64,000 nt of DNA from T1Sed10-7 sp041686695 (GCA_041686695.1 JAWLDJ010000004.1:1-64000), one strand, 5' to 3'; positions 16,807 through 26,120 are shown, counted from the first letter of the stretch. A program made the numbers and translations. Notes: a model not told the origin generated them from the sequence alone.

Positions 16807-18207
16807 TCAGCTGATGCCGCGATCGGCCTCGAGGAGCCGCAGCCAGACCTCGCTGGTCGTCGGGAAGGCCGGGACCGCGTGCCAGAGCGTGTCGAGCGGC
16901 ACCTGACCCGCGATCGCGATGGTGGCCGCGTGGAGCAACTCGCCGACACCCGGACCGACGAAGGTGGCGCCCACGACGACGCGGCGCTGCTGGTCGATGA
17001 CCAGCTTCGCGTAGCCATGGTCGTGACCGTGCAACGCACCGCCGGCGACGCCGTTCGGATCCGATTCGACCGTGTGGGTCTCGAGCCCGGCGTCGCGGGC
17101 CTGCTGCTCGATCTGCCCGACCGACGCCACCTGCGGGTCGGTGAACACCACCTGGGGGACCACGGCGTGGTCGGCCCAGGCCTCGATGTCGTGGCCGGCG
17201 ACGACGTCGCCGACGATCCGTGCCTGGTACTTGCCCTGGTGGGTGAGCAGCGCGCGACCGTTGACGTCACCGGCCGCGAAGAGCCAGTCGCCGTCGACCC
17301 CCTGGACGGCGAGGCGATCGTCGACCTCGACCGTGCCCCCGGGCTCCAGGCCGACCGTCTCGAGGCCGATGTCGTCGGAGTTCGGGAGCCGACCGATCGC
17401 CACCAGCAGTTCGTCACCGACGAGCTCGTCGCCGTGCTCGGTGGTGACCGTGACCGGACCCTGCTGGCCGTCACGGCCGACCGAGGTCACGGTGGTCCCG
17501 GTCACCACCGTGATGCCCTCGTCCTCGAAGGCCGCCTGGAGCGTGCGACCCACCTCCGGCTCGTAGGGTGGGAGCAGCCGCTCCACCATCTCGATGACGG
17601 TGACCGCAGCGCCGAGCCGGGCGTAGGCCTGAGCCATCTCGCAACCGACGGCGCCGCCACCGAGCACGAGCAGCCGATCGGGGATCCGATCCGACTGCGT
17701 GACCTCTCTGTTGGTCCACACCCGGGTGCGGTCCAGGCCCTCGATCGGGGGCAGGTGGGGTCGCGATCCGCTGGCGACGACCACCGCACGTTCGGCGGTG
17801 AGCGTGCGGGTCGTGCCGTCGTCCGCCTGCACCTCGACGCGGCGCTCGCCGACGAGCCGGCCCCGCCCCCGCACCAGGGTCGCGCCGACGCTCTCGACCC
17901 ACGATGCCTGGCCGCCGTCGTCGAGACCGGAGGTCCACTCGTCGCGTCGACGCAGCACCTCCTCGACGTCCACCGATCCGGTGACCGCCGCCGCCGCACC
18001 GGGGACGCGCCTGGCAGCCGCGACGAGATCCGGTGGGCCCAACAGTGCCTTGCTGGGGATGCACGCCCAGTAGGAGCACTCGCCGCCGACGAGCCCGGTC
18101 TCCACCACCGCCACCGACCGTCCGTTGTCGCGGGCGTACCACGCCACGTTCGTGCCGGTCGAGCCGGCACCGATCACGATCACGTCGTAGGTCCCATCGG
18201 TGGTCAT
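16807..18207 (-). CDS. Class I flavin disulfide reductase (mercuric reductase/LpdA-like)
   Basis: A protein of 466 residues. It has FAD motif VIVIGAGSTGTNVA, a redox pair Cys44/Cys49 in GGECSYWACIPSK, NAD(P) motif LVLGGGAVGCEMAQ, a second FAD motif LFAAGDVNG, and the C-terminal HAVPAFPTTSEVW with the acid-base His and Glu. The ACIPSK spacing and C-terminus match the pyridine-nucleotide disulfide family, but it stands apart from the pdh genes and is unlikely to be the E3 of that complex. Substrate is unknown; mercuric-reductase-like or mycothione/quinone reductase roles are possible. The N-terminal metal-binding domain of true MerA is missing. ATG 18207 has a GAGGAG site. Confidence 0.9.
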   Translation of the reverse strand: MTTDGTYDVIVIGAGSTGTNVAWYARDNGRSVAVVETGLVGGECSYWACIPSKALLGPPDLVAAARRVPGAAAAVTGSVDVEEVLRRRDEWTSGLDDGGQASWVESVGATLVRGRGRLVGERRVEVQADDGTTRTLTAERAVVVASGSRPHLPPIEGLDRTRVWTNREVTQSDRIPDRLLVLGGGAVGCEMAQAYARLGAAVTVIEMVERLLPPYEPEVGRTLQAAFEDEGITVVTGTTVTSVGRDGQQGPVTVTTEHGDELVGDELLVAIGRLPNSDDIGLETVGLEPGGTVEVDDRLAVQGVDGDWLFAAGDVNGRALLTHQGKYQARIVGDVVAGHDIEAWADHAVVPQVVFTDPQVASVGQIEQQARDAGLETHTVESDPNGVAGGALHGHDHGYAKLVIDQQRRVVVGATFVGPGVGELLHAATIAIAGQVPLDTLWHAVPAFPTTSEVWLRLLEADRGIS

Positions 18208-18446
18208 CGTGCGCTCCTCGGGTGGCAGGATGCTGGGTCGCAGGCGGGCGCGGCGGGTCCGCGCGGCGGGTCACCGGTCGGCTCGCGGGCCGCAGCACGT
18301 CTCGCCGCCGGGAACCCTCGCCGAGCCGGGGTGCTTCCATCGTCGCAGCCGGGCGCACTGCCGCGGCCGTGATCGGGCGACCATCGGACGGGGTCCCTGC
18401 GACGCCGGCACACCTACCGTCGAGGTGTCCCCATGGAGGTGGCATC

Positions 18447-18905
18447 ATCTACGAGATCGAGACCCGGACGCTCGACGAGCAGGACACCGCGGTCGTGCAG
18501 CGCCGCATGGACGCCAGCGAGCTGATCTCGTGGCTATCCGGGGTCTATGGCACGTTGACGTCTCATCTGCAGCGCGTCGGCGTGAGCGCGATCGGCCAGC
18601 CGTTCGTGCGTTATCACGCCCGCAACGCGCACCTGGACGTCGAGGCGGGCCTCCCGACCTCGGAGCGCATCACGCCCAAGGACGAGGTCAAGCTGTCGTC
18701 CCTGCCCGGTGGGCCGGTGGCGACCACCTGGCACCTCGGATCGCCCGACGAGCTCGACCGCGCCTTCGAGGCCCTGGAGGTCTGGATGGCACGCACCGGC
18801 GTCGAACCCCTCGGCCCGCCCTGGGCGGTGCACCACATCGACCCGACCGCGCTGCCAGAGCGCGACAGCTGGACGACCGAGGTCATCCAACCGTTCCGCG
18901 AGTGA
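18447..18905 (+). CDS. GyrI-like small-molecule-binding domain protein
   Basis: About 152 residues matching the GyrI-like/AraC effector-binding fold: a first strand YEIETRTLDEQDTAVVQRRM, a central helix and FEALEVWMARTGVEPLGPPW. These domains bind hydrophobic ligands or gyrase. The start is odd. A perfect GGAGGT (18435-18440) sits 6 nt before ATC 18447 and 3 nt before ATC 18444, with no in-frame ATG, GTG or TTG between the last upstream stop and the first strand. The next in-frame starts (GTG, then ATG in RRMDASEL) would delete the first beta strand. An AUC start or a sequence error near 18433 is possible. Confidence 0.7.
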   Translation: MYEIETRTLDEQDTAVVQRRMDASELISWLSGVYGTLTSHLQRVGVSAIGQPFVRYHARNAHLDVEAGLPTSERITPKDEVKLSSLPGGPVATTWHLGSPDELDRAFEALEVWMARTGVEPLGPPWAVHHIDPTALPERDSWTTEVIQPFRE

Positions 18906-18965
18906 GGACATCGCCGGGCCCGCGGACCGGTGTCCCAGGGGCGACGCCGGCGACCGCCGGGGGTG

Positions 18966-19136
18966 TCACGGGGCCGCCGGAGGGGGCCACGGCTGACCTT
19001 CGGCGGTGATCAGGCAGCTGCAGGCCTCGCAGCGCAACAGCAGCTCGGCATCGGGCTCGGCTCGGGGGCTCGCGGCCGTCTCGACGTGCTCGGCGCGGTC
19101 GTGGCCGCACTGCGGACACATCCCGGTCCACTCCAT
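18966..19136 (-). CDS. Small zinc-ribbon protein
   Basis: A protein of 56 residues starting MEWTGMCPQCGHDRAEH. Two Cys pairs (CPQC and CEAC) about 30 residues apart suggest a single zinc ribbon. ATG 19136 has a GGGAG site 7 nt upstream; an ATG 15 nt earlier is possible. Such proteins may bind nucleic acid or act as metal-binding accessories. There is no partner in the neighbourhood, and function is unknown. Confidence 0.55.
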   Translation of the reverse strand: MEWTGMCPQCGHDRAEHVETAASPRAEPDAELLLRCEACSCLITAEGQPWPPPAAP

Positions 19137-19360
19137 CGTCACTCCCTGCATCGCCTCGGCTGCGAGGGCTCACGACGACCACGCTACGGGGTCGGCCGCG
19201 CTCACGGACACGGTCGAAGGTCGTGGGTCGACGATCGGTACGCACGACCGGTGGAGCAGGCCGGTACCTCGGAGGCGAGGCGGCCGCCGCGGCGCAAGGC
19301 TGCGTCCCGGCGTTGCTGGAGGGACTGACGCCGGGCGCCTGGAGGTCGCCGAGCCCGGCT

Positions 19361-22024
19361 TCAGTGCCGGAGCAGGGACCGCACGAACTGCCCGATGACC
19401 ACCGGCACGAGGCTCGCCACCAGGATCACCGCCCACTGGCGCGCGCTCGGAGCCGCGACCTGCAGCAGACCAGCGAGCGGGCCGAACAGGGCAGCCAGCA
19501 GCATCAGCGCGACCCCGATCGCGACGGCCACCCAGACATAGGGGTTCCTGGTGACCTCGTTGCGCACGAGGCGCGAACCTGGCCTTCGCATGTTGAAGGT
19601 GTGCCAGGTGCGAGCGAAGCCGAACGCCAGGAAGGACACGGTCACGACCTGGTCCCGGGGCATCTCGAGCACGAACAGGGCATACAGCAGGCCGCCCAGC
19701 ACGGTCGTCGCGATCAGCACGCCCCAGAGTCCGGTCTCGATCCAGTCCCGCCGCCGGACGATCGGTTCCGCGGGATCGCGCGGCGGATGCTCCATCACGT
19801 CGTCCTGCGGCGGTCCGAGCCCGAGGGCGAGCGCGGGGAAGATGTCGGACACGAAGTTGATGTAGAGGATCTGCAGCGGCAGCAGGGGCAGCGGGAGTCC
19901 GGCGAGCGTGGCCGCCGTCACGGCGAGGATCTCGGCGAGGTTGCCCGAGAGCAGGTAGATCACGAACTTGCGGATGTTGGTGAAGACGGCGCGCCCGTAC
20001 CGCACGGCACGCACGATCGTGTCGAACGCGTCATCGAGCAGCACGATGTCCGAGGCCTCGCGGGCCACCTCGGTGCCACGCTCACCCATCGCGATCCCGA
20101 TGTCGGCCTGCTGCAGTGCGGGCGCGTCGTTGACGCCGTCGCCCGTCATCCCGACGACGGCACCACCGCCCTGGTGGAGGGCGATCAGATCGAGCTTGTC
20201 CTCGGGGCTGACCCGGGCGAACACCGCGATCCTGCGCAGCGCCGCCTGCTCGTGCTCGTCGAGGTCGTCGGGGTCACGAAGGTCCGAGCCGAGGACCACC
20301 TCGGCGTCCTCGTCGTCCTCGTCGACGATCCCGACGTGGCGGGCGATCGCCTGCGCGGTCGGTGGTTGGTCCCCGGTGACCATGATGACCCGGATGCCGG
20401 CGCGGCGGCAGTCCTCCAGCGCCTCGATCGCGGCCTGCCGCGGGGGATCGAGCAGGCCGACGAGCCCGAGCAGCGTCAGGTCGTGGTACGGGCCGTCGTC
20501 CGGACCCGTGCCCTGGCGGGCAGCGACGGCCAGGACGCGTAGGCCGCCGGCCGCCAGCTCGTGGTTGCGCTCTGACCAGCGGTCACGGTGCCCGTCGTCG
20601 AGGGGGGACGGCCCGTCGGGGCCGGCCTGGCGGGTCGCCGCCTCGAGCACCGCCTCGGGGGCGCCCTTCACGGCGACGTAGCGCTCGTCGCCGTCCTCGT
20701 GGATCGTCGCCATCATGTTGGTGTCGCGGCTGAACGGCTCGAGGCCGACCTGGGGCCGTTGCTCGACGAGACCAGCGCGATCGGCACCGACCGTCTCACC
20801 GAGCCGCAGCAGCGCGAGCTCCATCGGATCGCCGGTCCCCTCCTCGAGGTCAGCATCGGTGCACAGCACCGCGGTCTCGACCAGTTGCCGCAGCGGTGCG
20901 TCCTCGAGCTCGGACCGCTGTCGCCCCGCTCCCTCCTCCTCGCCGAGGTCGCGAGCCTCGGAGCCCTCGGCGAGCAGCCGCGCGACCTGCATGCGTCCCT
21001 CGGTCAGGGTCCCGGTCTTGTCGGTCATGATGATCCCGGCCGAGCCGAGCGTCTCGACGGCCGAGAGCCGCTTGACCAGCGCGTTGTGGTTCGCCATCCG
21101 CCGCACCCCACGGGCCAGCGCCAGCGACGTGACGATCGGCAGGCCCTCGGGGACGGCGGCGACGCCGAGAACGATCGCGGTCTCGACGACGAGGAGCAGG
21201 TCGCGGTCCTGCACGATCCCCGCGACGACGACCAGCGCGGCCATGGCGAACACCAGCCACAGCAGCCGCTTGCCGAGGGCGTCCAGCCGACGCTCCAGCG
21301 GCGTGGACGCACCTTCGGCGCTCTCGACCAGTGCGGAGATGTGGCCGATCTCGGTCGCCATCCCGGTCCCGACCGTGACCGCGACGGCGCGGCCACGCGT
21401 CACCGCCGTGCCCTTGAAGGCCGAGGAGGTCCGATCGGCCAGGGACGCCCCCTCGTCACATGGTTCCGTCGTCTTGGTCACCGGCACCGACTCGCCGGTC
21501 AGCGCCGACTCGTCGATCTGGAGGTCGCCCACCTCGACGAGCCGCAGGTCGGCGGGGACCACCTGCCCTGCGCTGAGCAGCACGACGTCCCCGGGGACGA
21601 GCGCCGTGGCGGGGACCTCCCGCTCCCGGCCGCCACGTCGAACCCGGGCCGTGGTCTCCTCGAGCCGCCTGAGCGCCTCCATCGAACGCAGCGCCCGCAT
21701 CTCCGTGACGTACCCGATCGCCGCATCCACCACGAGCGCCACGGAGATCGCGATCGCCTCCGGGATCTCGCCGAAGGCCAGCGCGATCAGCGACGCCGCG
21801 AGCAGCAGCAGGACGATCACGCTGCGGAACTGGTCGAGCAGGACCTGCCACCACCGGCGCTGCTCCGCCTGCCGGATCCGGTTCGGCCCGTGGTGCTGCT
21901 GGCGGCGCTCCACCTCGTCGTCGCTCAAGCCGTGGGCGGGATCGACGTGCAGGTCCTCGAGCACGAGGTCGACGGGCCGTGCGGCGGCCGCGTCGGGGAT
22001 CGTCACCTCGGTCGCCTCGGCCAC
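19361..22024 (-). CDS. Cation-translocating P-type ATPase (P2, Ca2+-type)
   Basis: A protein of 887 residues. It has an N-terminal cation ATPase domain, membrane helices 1-2 (from about 68), actuator motif TGES (176-179) and helix 4 with AAVPEGLP, as in Ca2+ pumps. The phosphorylated Asp335 is in TDKTGTLTEG, the hinge is MTGDGVNDAPAL, and six C-terminal helices end the protein. This layout fits P2A/P2B-type or CtpF-like calcium pumps rather than heavy-metal P1B pumps, since it lacks a CPC motif. The GTG at 22024 is preferred because GGAGGT lies 10 nt upstream; a GTG at 22036 overlaps that site. Transported ion is inferred. Confidence 0.93.
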   Translation of the reverse strand: MAEATEVTIPDAAAARPVDLVLEDLHVDPAHGLSDDEVERRQQHHGPNRIRQAEQRRWWQVLLDQFRSVIVLLLLAASLIALAFGEIPEAIAISVALVVDAAIGYVTEMRALRSMEALRRLEETTARVRRGGREREVPATALVPGDVVLLSAGQVVPADLRLVEVGDLQIDESALTGESVPVTKTTEPCDEGASLADRTSSAFKGTAVTRGRAVAVTVGTGMATEIGHISALVESAEGASTPLERRLDALGKRLLWLVFAMAALVVVAGIVQDRDLLLVVETAIVLGVAAVPEGLPIVTSLALARGVRRMANHNALVKRLSAVETLGSAGIIMTDKTGTLTEGRMQVARLLAEGSEARDLGEEEGAGRQRSELEDAPLRQLVETAVLCTDADLEEGTGDPMELALLRLGETVGADRAGLVEQRPQVGLEPFSRDTNMMATIHEDGDERYVAVKGAPEAVLEAATRQAGPDGPSPLDDGHRDRWSERNHELAAGGLRVLAVAARQGTGPDDGPYHDLTLLGLVGLLDPPRQAAIEALEDCRRAGIRVIMVTGDQPPTAQAIARHVGIVDEDDEDAEVVLGSDLRDPDDLDEHEQAALRRIAVFARVSPEDKLDLIALHQGGGAVVGMTGDGVNDAPALQQADIGIAMGERGTEVAREASDIVLLDDAFDTIVRAVRYGRAVFTNIRKFVIYLLSGNLAEILAVTAATLAGLPLPLLPLQILYINFVSDIFPALALGLGPPQDDVMEHPPRDPAEPIVRRRDWIETGLWGVLIATTVLGGLLYALFVLEMPRDQVVTVSFLAFGFARTWHTFNMRRPGSRLVRNEVTRNPYVWVAVAIGVALMLLAALFGPLAGLLQVAAPSARQWAVILVASLVPVVIGQFVRSLLRH

Positions 22025-22322
22025 GTGGCAGCGCACCTCCGGTCGGCTCTGCGGGTCGGGCCGGTGGGTCGGCTCGGTCAGACGTCATCGACGCTAGGAG
22101 GTGGCTCGGGCCGGCGAACCCGACCGAACGACGAGGGGGTGCCGCGATCGCGACCGGCGACCACGGTGCCGCCCTCACCTCGTCCGGCCCCGGCGGTCGC
22201 GCCGCTACCACGGCCGTTCGGCCGTTCGGACGGTGCAGTGGGCGACACCGCTGGCACAAGATGGCAACGGGTGCACAAACGTGCATCCACCGGCCCACGG
22301 CCCCGATCCGTGAGAGGTTGGC

Positions 22323-23603
22323 ATGCAGGACGTCCTCGCGGTGGTCGGGCTCAGGCCGCATCGGGTGGCCTGGCTCGAACGCATCGGCCGGAAGTGCGAC
22401 TTCGAGGTGGCTCCGATCCTGCCCTACGGCCGGGTCCGACGGGCGGCGAGCTACGACATCGACGAACTCCTGGCCGAGGCCCGGTCGAACCTCGCCGGGA
22501 CGCAGGTGGCGGGGATCGCCACCTACTGGGACTTCCCGGCCTCCTGCCTGGTCCCGATCCTCGCCGAGGAGCGCGGTCTGCCGACACCGAGCCTGCGGGC
22601 GGAGGTGTCCTTCGAGCACAAGTACTGGAGCCGCCTGCTGCAACAGCGGGTCGCTCCGCGGGACACACCCGACTTCGCCGCCGTGGACGTGTTCACCGCC
22701 TCCGCCGACGACGCTGCGCCGCTGCCGTTCCCCTTCTGGCTGAAGCCGTTCAAGTCCTACTCCGGTCACCTCGGCTTCCGCGTCGACTCCGCGGAGGACT
22801 ACCGACGCGCTCTGGGTGCACTCCGCGACGGCATCCACCGGCTGGGGGGGCCGTTCCAAGAGGTGCTGGACCGCATCGACGATCTCCCCTCGGAGGTGGC
22901 CGAGGTCGGTGGCAGTGGCGCGATCGCGGAGCAGATCATCGACGGGCAGCAGTACACCCTGGAGGGTCACGTCTGCCGCGGCGAGGTCGACATCCACGGC
23001 GTCTTCGCCATCGAGCGTGGCGAGGACGGCTCGACCTTCACCCACTACCTCTACCCATCGCACGTCTCGGCGTCCGCCCGAGGACAGATGCGGGACACCG
23101 CCACCGGGCTGATGCAGGAGGCGGGCTACGACGATGCGGCGTTCAACATCGAGTTCTTCATCGACGAGGAGGCTGGCCGGGCGTGGATCCTGGAGGTGAA
23201 CCCTCGCATCAGCCAGGAGCACAGCCACCTCATGGACTGGGTGGACGGTGCGACCAACCTGGAGGTCATGGCCCAGATCGCCCTTGGTCGTCGGCCGACG
23301 CTGCTGGTCGGTGAGGGGGAAGCGGCGGTCGCCGCGAAGTTCTTCGTCCGCGAGTGGCGGGACGCGATCGTGACCTCGGCACCCGACGAGGACCGCATCC
23401 AGACGCTCGAGGAACGGTATGCACCCTGCGCCATCGATGTGACGGTCCAGGAGGGGGATCGGCTCTCGGAGCTTCCCGACCAGGAGGCCTACAGCTACAT
23501 CGTCGCCTACGTCTACCTCGGCCGCGACAGCGAGGAGGAGCTCCACGAGGCCTACGAGGCGGTCGTCGACGACCTGGCGCTGGAGGTCGCCCCACCCGGG
23601 TGA
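22323..23603 (+). CDS. ATP-grasp domain carboxylate-amine ligase-like protein
   Basis: A protein of 426 residues. The middle shows an ATP-grasp fold: FWLKPFKSYSGHLGFRV (ATP-binding Lys and loop), IAEQIIDGQQYTLEGHV, and the metal/ATP site FNIEFFIDEE...AWILEVNPRIS. An N-terminal pre-ATP domain precedes it (MQDVLAVVGLRPHRV). Family members join a carboxylate to an amine through an acyl phosphate; the substrate here cannot be read. ATG 22323 has GAGAGG upstream. A small inverted repeat TGCAC-AAAC-GTGCA at 22272-22285 lies 37 nt ahead of the start and may be part of its promoter. It stands alone, convergent with the DUF72 gene 12 bp away. Confidence 0.85.
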   Translation: MQDVLAVVGLRPHRVAWLERIGRKCDFEVAPILPYGRVRRAASYDIDELLAEARSNLAGTQVAGIATYWDFPASCLVPILAEERGLPTPSLRAEVSFEHKYWSRLLQQRVAPRDTPDFAAVDVFTASADDAAPLPFPFWLKPFKSYSGHLGFRVDSAEDYRRALGALRDGIHRLGGPFQEVLDRIDDLPSEVAEVGGSGAIAEQIIDGQQYTLEGHVCRGEVDIHGVFAIERGEDGSTFTHYLYPSHVSASARGQMRDTATGLMQEAGYDDAAFNIEFFIDEEAGRAWILEVNPRISQEHSHLMDWVDGATNLEVMAQIALGRRPTLLVGEGEAAVAAKFFVREWRDAIVTSAPDEDRIQTLEERYAPCAIDVTVQEGDRLSELPDQEAYSYIVAYVYLGRDSEEELHEAYEAVVDDLALEVAPPG

Positions 23604-23615
23604 CCCGACCGGGGC

Positions 23616-24506
23616 TCAGCTGTCCGCAGCATCGCCACCTGAGGCTTCGGCGACCAGGGTCCGCAGCCGGGCTGCGTTCCTCGGGGCGTGACCCGAGACG
23701 TCGTTGTCGAAGTAGACGTAGACGTCACGTTCCCGACGCTGTGGCGGCGCCCGGTCGGTGATGGTGTGCGCATCGGCCGGCTGCTCGGCGACGCGCCACC
23801 GGTGCAGGCGCTGTGCCCAGGATCGGAGCTCGTCCTCGCCGTAGGGGCTGGCGTACAGGTCGTCGGGACCGTGCAGCCGCACGTACACGAACCCGGCGGT
23901 CACCTCCTCGATGTAGGGCCAGGCCTGCGCGTGGGAGACGGCCAGGGCGACGCCGTGACGACGTGCGATCGAGACCATCTCGTCGCAGAGGTAGCTGTCG
24001 TGCCGGACCTCCAGCACGTGCCGCAGGCGGTGGTTGTCCCCGCTGCCGTAGGCGGCCTCTTCGACGCGCTCGTCATGACCCCGGGCGAGGGCAGCAGCGC
24101 CGTCCGTATCGTGCGGCAGCGCGGACAGGAAGCCATCCACGCGCTCCGCATCGAAGTGCAGCTGCTCCGGCAGCTGCCACAGGATCGGTCCGAGCTTGGT
24201 GTCGAGCGCCAGGATCCCGGAGGCCAGGAAGTTCGCCAGCGCCGTCCCGGCGTCGGCGAGCTTCTTGTTGTGGGTGATGAACCGGCTGCCCTTGACGGCC
24301 AGGACGACGTCGTCCGGTACGGCATCCCGCCACCCGACACAGCGCTGCGGGCTCGCGAGCCGGTAGAAGGTGGCGTTGACCTCGAGGGTGTCGAACCGCT
24401 CGCCCGCGTACCGCAGCTCCTCACGCCGCGGGAGATCGTCCGGGTAGAAGCTGCCGCGCCAGCTGTCGTAGTTCCATCCTGACACCCCGATCCGGATCCG
24501 CCCCAC
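23616..24506 (-). CDS. DUF72 family protein (TIM-barrel)
   Basis: A protein of 296 residues starting at GTG 24506, with a GGAAGG site 8 nt upstream. The DUF72 signature opens the protein (IRIGVSGWNYDSWRGSFYP) and recurs in FDTLEVNATFYRLASP, FAVKGSRFITHNKKL-like sequence, VRHDSYL and VYVYFDNDVSGHAPRNA. These proteins have a TIM-barrel fold related to endonuclease IV/xylose isomerase, but no agreed activity. The frame extends upstream to 24626 without coding character. Confidence 0.88.
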   Translation of the reverse strand: MGRIRIGVSGWNYDSWRGSFYPDDLPRREELRYAGERFDTLEVNATFYRLASPQRCVGWRDAVPDDVVLAVKGSRFITHNKKLADAGTALANFLASGILALDTKLGPILWQLPEQLHFDAERVDGFLSALPHDTDGAAALARGHDERVEEAAYGSGDNHRLRHVLEVRHDSYLCDEMVSIARRHGVALAVSHAQAWPYIEEVTAGFVYVRLHGPDDLYASPYGEDELRSWAQRLHRWRVAEQPADAHTITDRAPPQRRERDVYVYFDNDVSGHAPRNAARLRTLVAEASGGDAADS

Positions 24507-24712
24507 CTCGCGTCCTTCCGATCGCCGCTGCCACCGCAGGTCAGCCGCCCCCGCAGGCCGCGTGCCCTGCGCTGCAGGGTGCCCTCCATGAGAGCGCGCT
24601 CGGCAGGCGAACGGGCAGCCAACCACTGTCCGTCCGGCCCGCCTCGGAGCCGCTCACCTGGCACCGTCGATGGTCACAGCTTCGCACCCGGGATCGAGCC
24701 AGAGGAGATGTG

Positions 24713-24982
24713 GTGACCCCAGCTGACGACGACCGACGAGACCCCAGCACCAGCTTCGAGGTGGAACGCGATGATCAGCCCGAACGCGACGACCTGATCG
24801 ATCCCGAGGAGACGGACGTCGACGAGGTGGAGGGCCCCACGATGGATCGCGAGGTCGGCACGCTGCCGGAGCCGGAGGAGCTCCCGGAGTCCCAGGGTGA
24901 CACGGTCCTCGACGCGGAACGCGAGGCCGAGGACGCCTCACCCCGGCGGCTGCTCAGCGACGAGGAGCAGGAGCACAGCTGA
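24713..24982 (+). CDS. Small highly acidic protein of unknown function
   Basis: A protein of 89 residues, more than a third Asp or Glu, with no hydrophobic segment, so probably disordered and cytoplasmic. AGAGGAG (24701-24707) is 5 nt from GTG 24713; a second GTG at 24710 is in the same frame. An ATG at 24708, in another frame, gives the three-codon frame ATG TGG TGA across the start, so a ribosome choosing ATG would stop at once. Strong site and codon bias support a real gene, but no family is recognised. Confidence 0.55.
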   Translation: MTPADDDRRDPSTSFEVERDDQPERDDLIDPEETDVDEVEGPTMDREVGTLPEPEELPESQGDTVLDAEREAEDASPRRLLSDEEQEHS

Positions 24983-25035
24983 CCGCGCACCGTCCGCGTG
25001 GACACCGCCGGAGGGGTGGGGACGACGACCGTCCC

Positions 25036-25314
25036 TCAGGTGCGCAGCCCGAGCAGCGCACCGACGGTGATGACCAGTACCAGACCGACGGTTGCCAGCA
25101 GGAAGGGCGCGTCGGTGGGCCAGCGCCAGCTCCGGGCCTCCAGCACCAGCCGCAGCACGATCGTGCCGATCACCGCCATGGTGGCCGTCAGCGCCGCGGC
25201 GGCGCCGATGGGGTGGTCGAGCAGACCGACCACACCCGCCACGAGGGCCACGACCGGCAGGACCCGCAGCACGCGGGGGACACGCGGGGGCTCGGGGCCG
25301 CTCAACTCGGCCAC
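25036..25314 (-). CDS. DUF1634 membrane protein
   Basis: A protein of 92 residues with three hydrophobic helices (VVALVAGVVGLL, AAALTATMAVIGTIVL and LLATVGLVLVITVGALLG), matching DUF1634. Members are typically encoded next to TauE/SafE permeases, exactly as here: the GTG start overlaps the end of the TauE gene by 13 bp. It is probably an accessory subunit of that transporter. Function is inferred from context. Confidence 0.8.
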   Translation of the reverse strand: MAELSGPEPPRVPRVLRVLPVVALVAGVVGLLDHPIGAAAALTATMAVIGTIVLRLVLEARSWRWPTDAPFLLATVGLVLVITVGALLGLRT

Positions 25315-26120
25315 AAGAGCACCCCGGCGATCGTGACCAGCAGCACGGCCAGCACCTGGCGGGCTCCGCGGGGCGGGAGCCGCGCCTGCAGCGCCGCACC
25401 TGCGATCCCCCCGAGCGAGGCGCCCACCACGGCAGCGGCCACCACCGGGAGTTCGACCGCTCCAGCCGGCAGCAGGACGGCCAGTCCGGCGATCGCCGTC
25501 AGCCCGCTCGCGAAGGTGGTCGTCGCCGCGGCGACCTTGATCGGCACCGCGAGCACCTCCCGCATCAGTGGGGTCTTGAGGTAGCCACCTGAGGTGCCGG
25601 TCACCCCGGACACCAGACCGACACCGAGCGACAGTGCCATGCCGAGCGGCACCCGCTCAGCGCGGTAGGGCACGGCACCTGCACCGAGGGCGTACGCCCC
25701 CGCGAGGGTGCCCGGCGTCTCCCCCACCGCTGCGACCGGCAGCGTGATGGCATCGGCCCCCTGGGCTGGCCGTCCCACCAGCCCGGCCACCACGGCTGCG
25801 AGGATCGCGGCGGCGAGGATCCCCCGGAACCACACCTCGGGCAGGACCGCCAGCAGGCTGGCGCCCACCACCACCCCGACGCTGGCACCCAGCTCGACCG
25901 TCACCGCGAGGCGGTGGTTGGCAAGGCGCTGCGCGAGCTGTCGTGGTGCCGCCGCCGCCGTGGCCGTGGCGACGGTCAGCAGCCCCACGGTCGCAGCCGC
26001 CGGCGCATCGGCGCCCGTGAGCAGGAAGAGGGGCACGACCAGGACCGCGCCTCCGACGCCACCTGCGACACCGGCTGCCGCACCGAAGAGCGCGATCGCG
26101 GCCACGATCAGCTGCTCCAC
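25302..26120 (-). CDS. TauE/SafE family sulfite/anion exporter
   Basis: A protein of 272 residues with eight or so membrane helices in two repeats. Each begins with a Gly-rich motif (AGVAGGVGGAVLVVPL and LVSGVTGTSGGYLKTPLM), diagnostic of the TauE/SafE family that exports sulfite, sulfoacetate or related anions. GTG start at 26120 follows a perfect GGAGGT site with 5-nt spacing. An alternative start at 26171 would add a basic tail and is unlikely. It is co-transcribed with DUF1634. Substrate is unknown. Confidence 0.88.
   Translation of the reverse strand: MEQLIVAAIALFGAAAGVAGGVGGAVLVVPLFLLTGADAPAAATVGLLTVATATAAAAPRQLAQRLANHRLAVTVELGASVGVVVGASLLAVLPEVWFRGILAAAILAAVVAGLVGRPAQGADAITLPVAAVGETPGTLAGAYALGAGAVPYRAERVPLGMALSLGVGLVSGVTGTSGGYLKTPLMREVLAVPIKVAAATTTFASGLTAIAGLAVLLPAGAVELPVVAAAVVGASLGGIAGAALQARLPPRGARQVLAVLLVTIAGVLLWPS

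Noticed and set aside
20588..23314. 908-codon open frame on the + strand
   Set aside because: It crosses the P-type ATPase gene antisense and then an alternative frame of the ATP-grasp gene. Composition is not protein-like.
21456..23546. 696-codon open frame on the - strand
   Set aside because: Antisense to the ATP-grasp gene and shifted relative to the P-type ATPase; no motifs.
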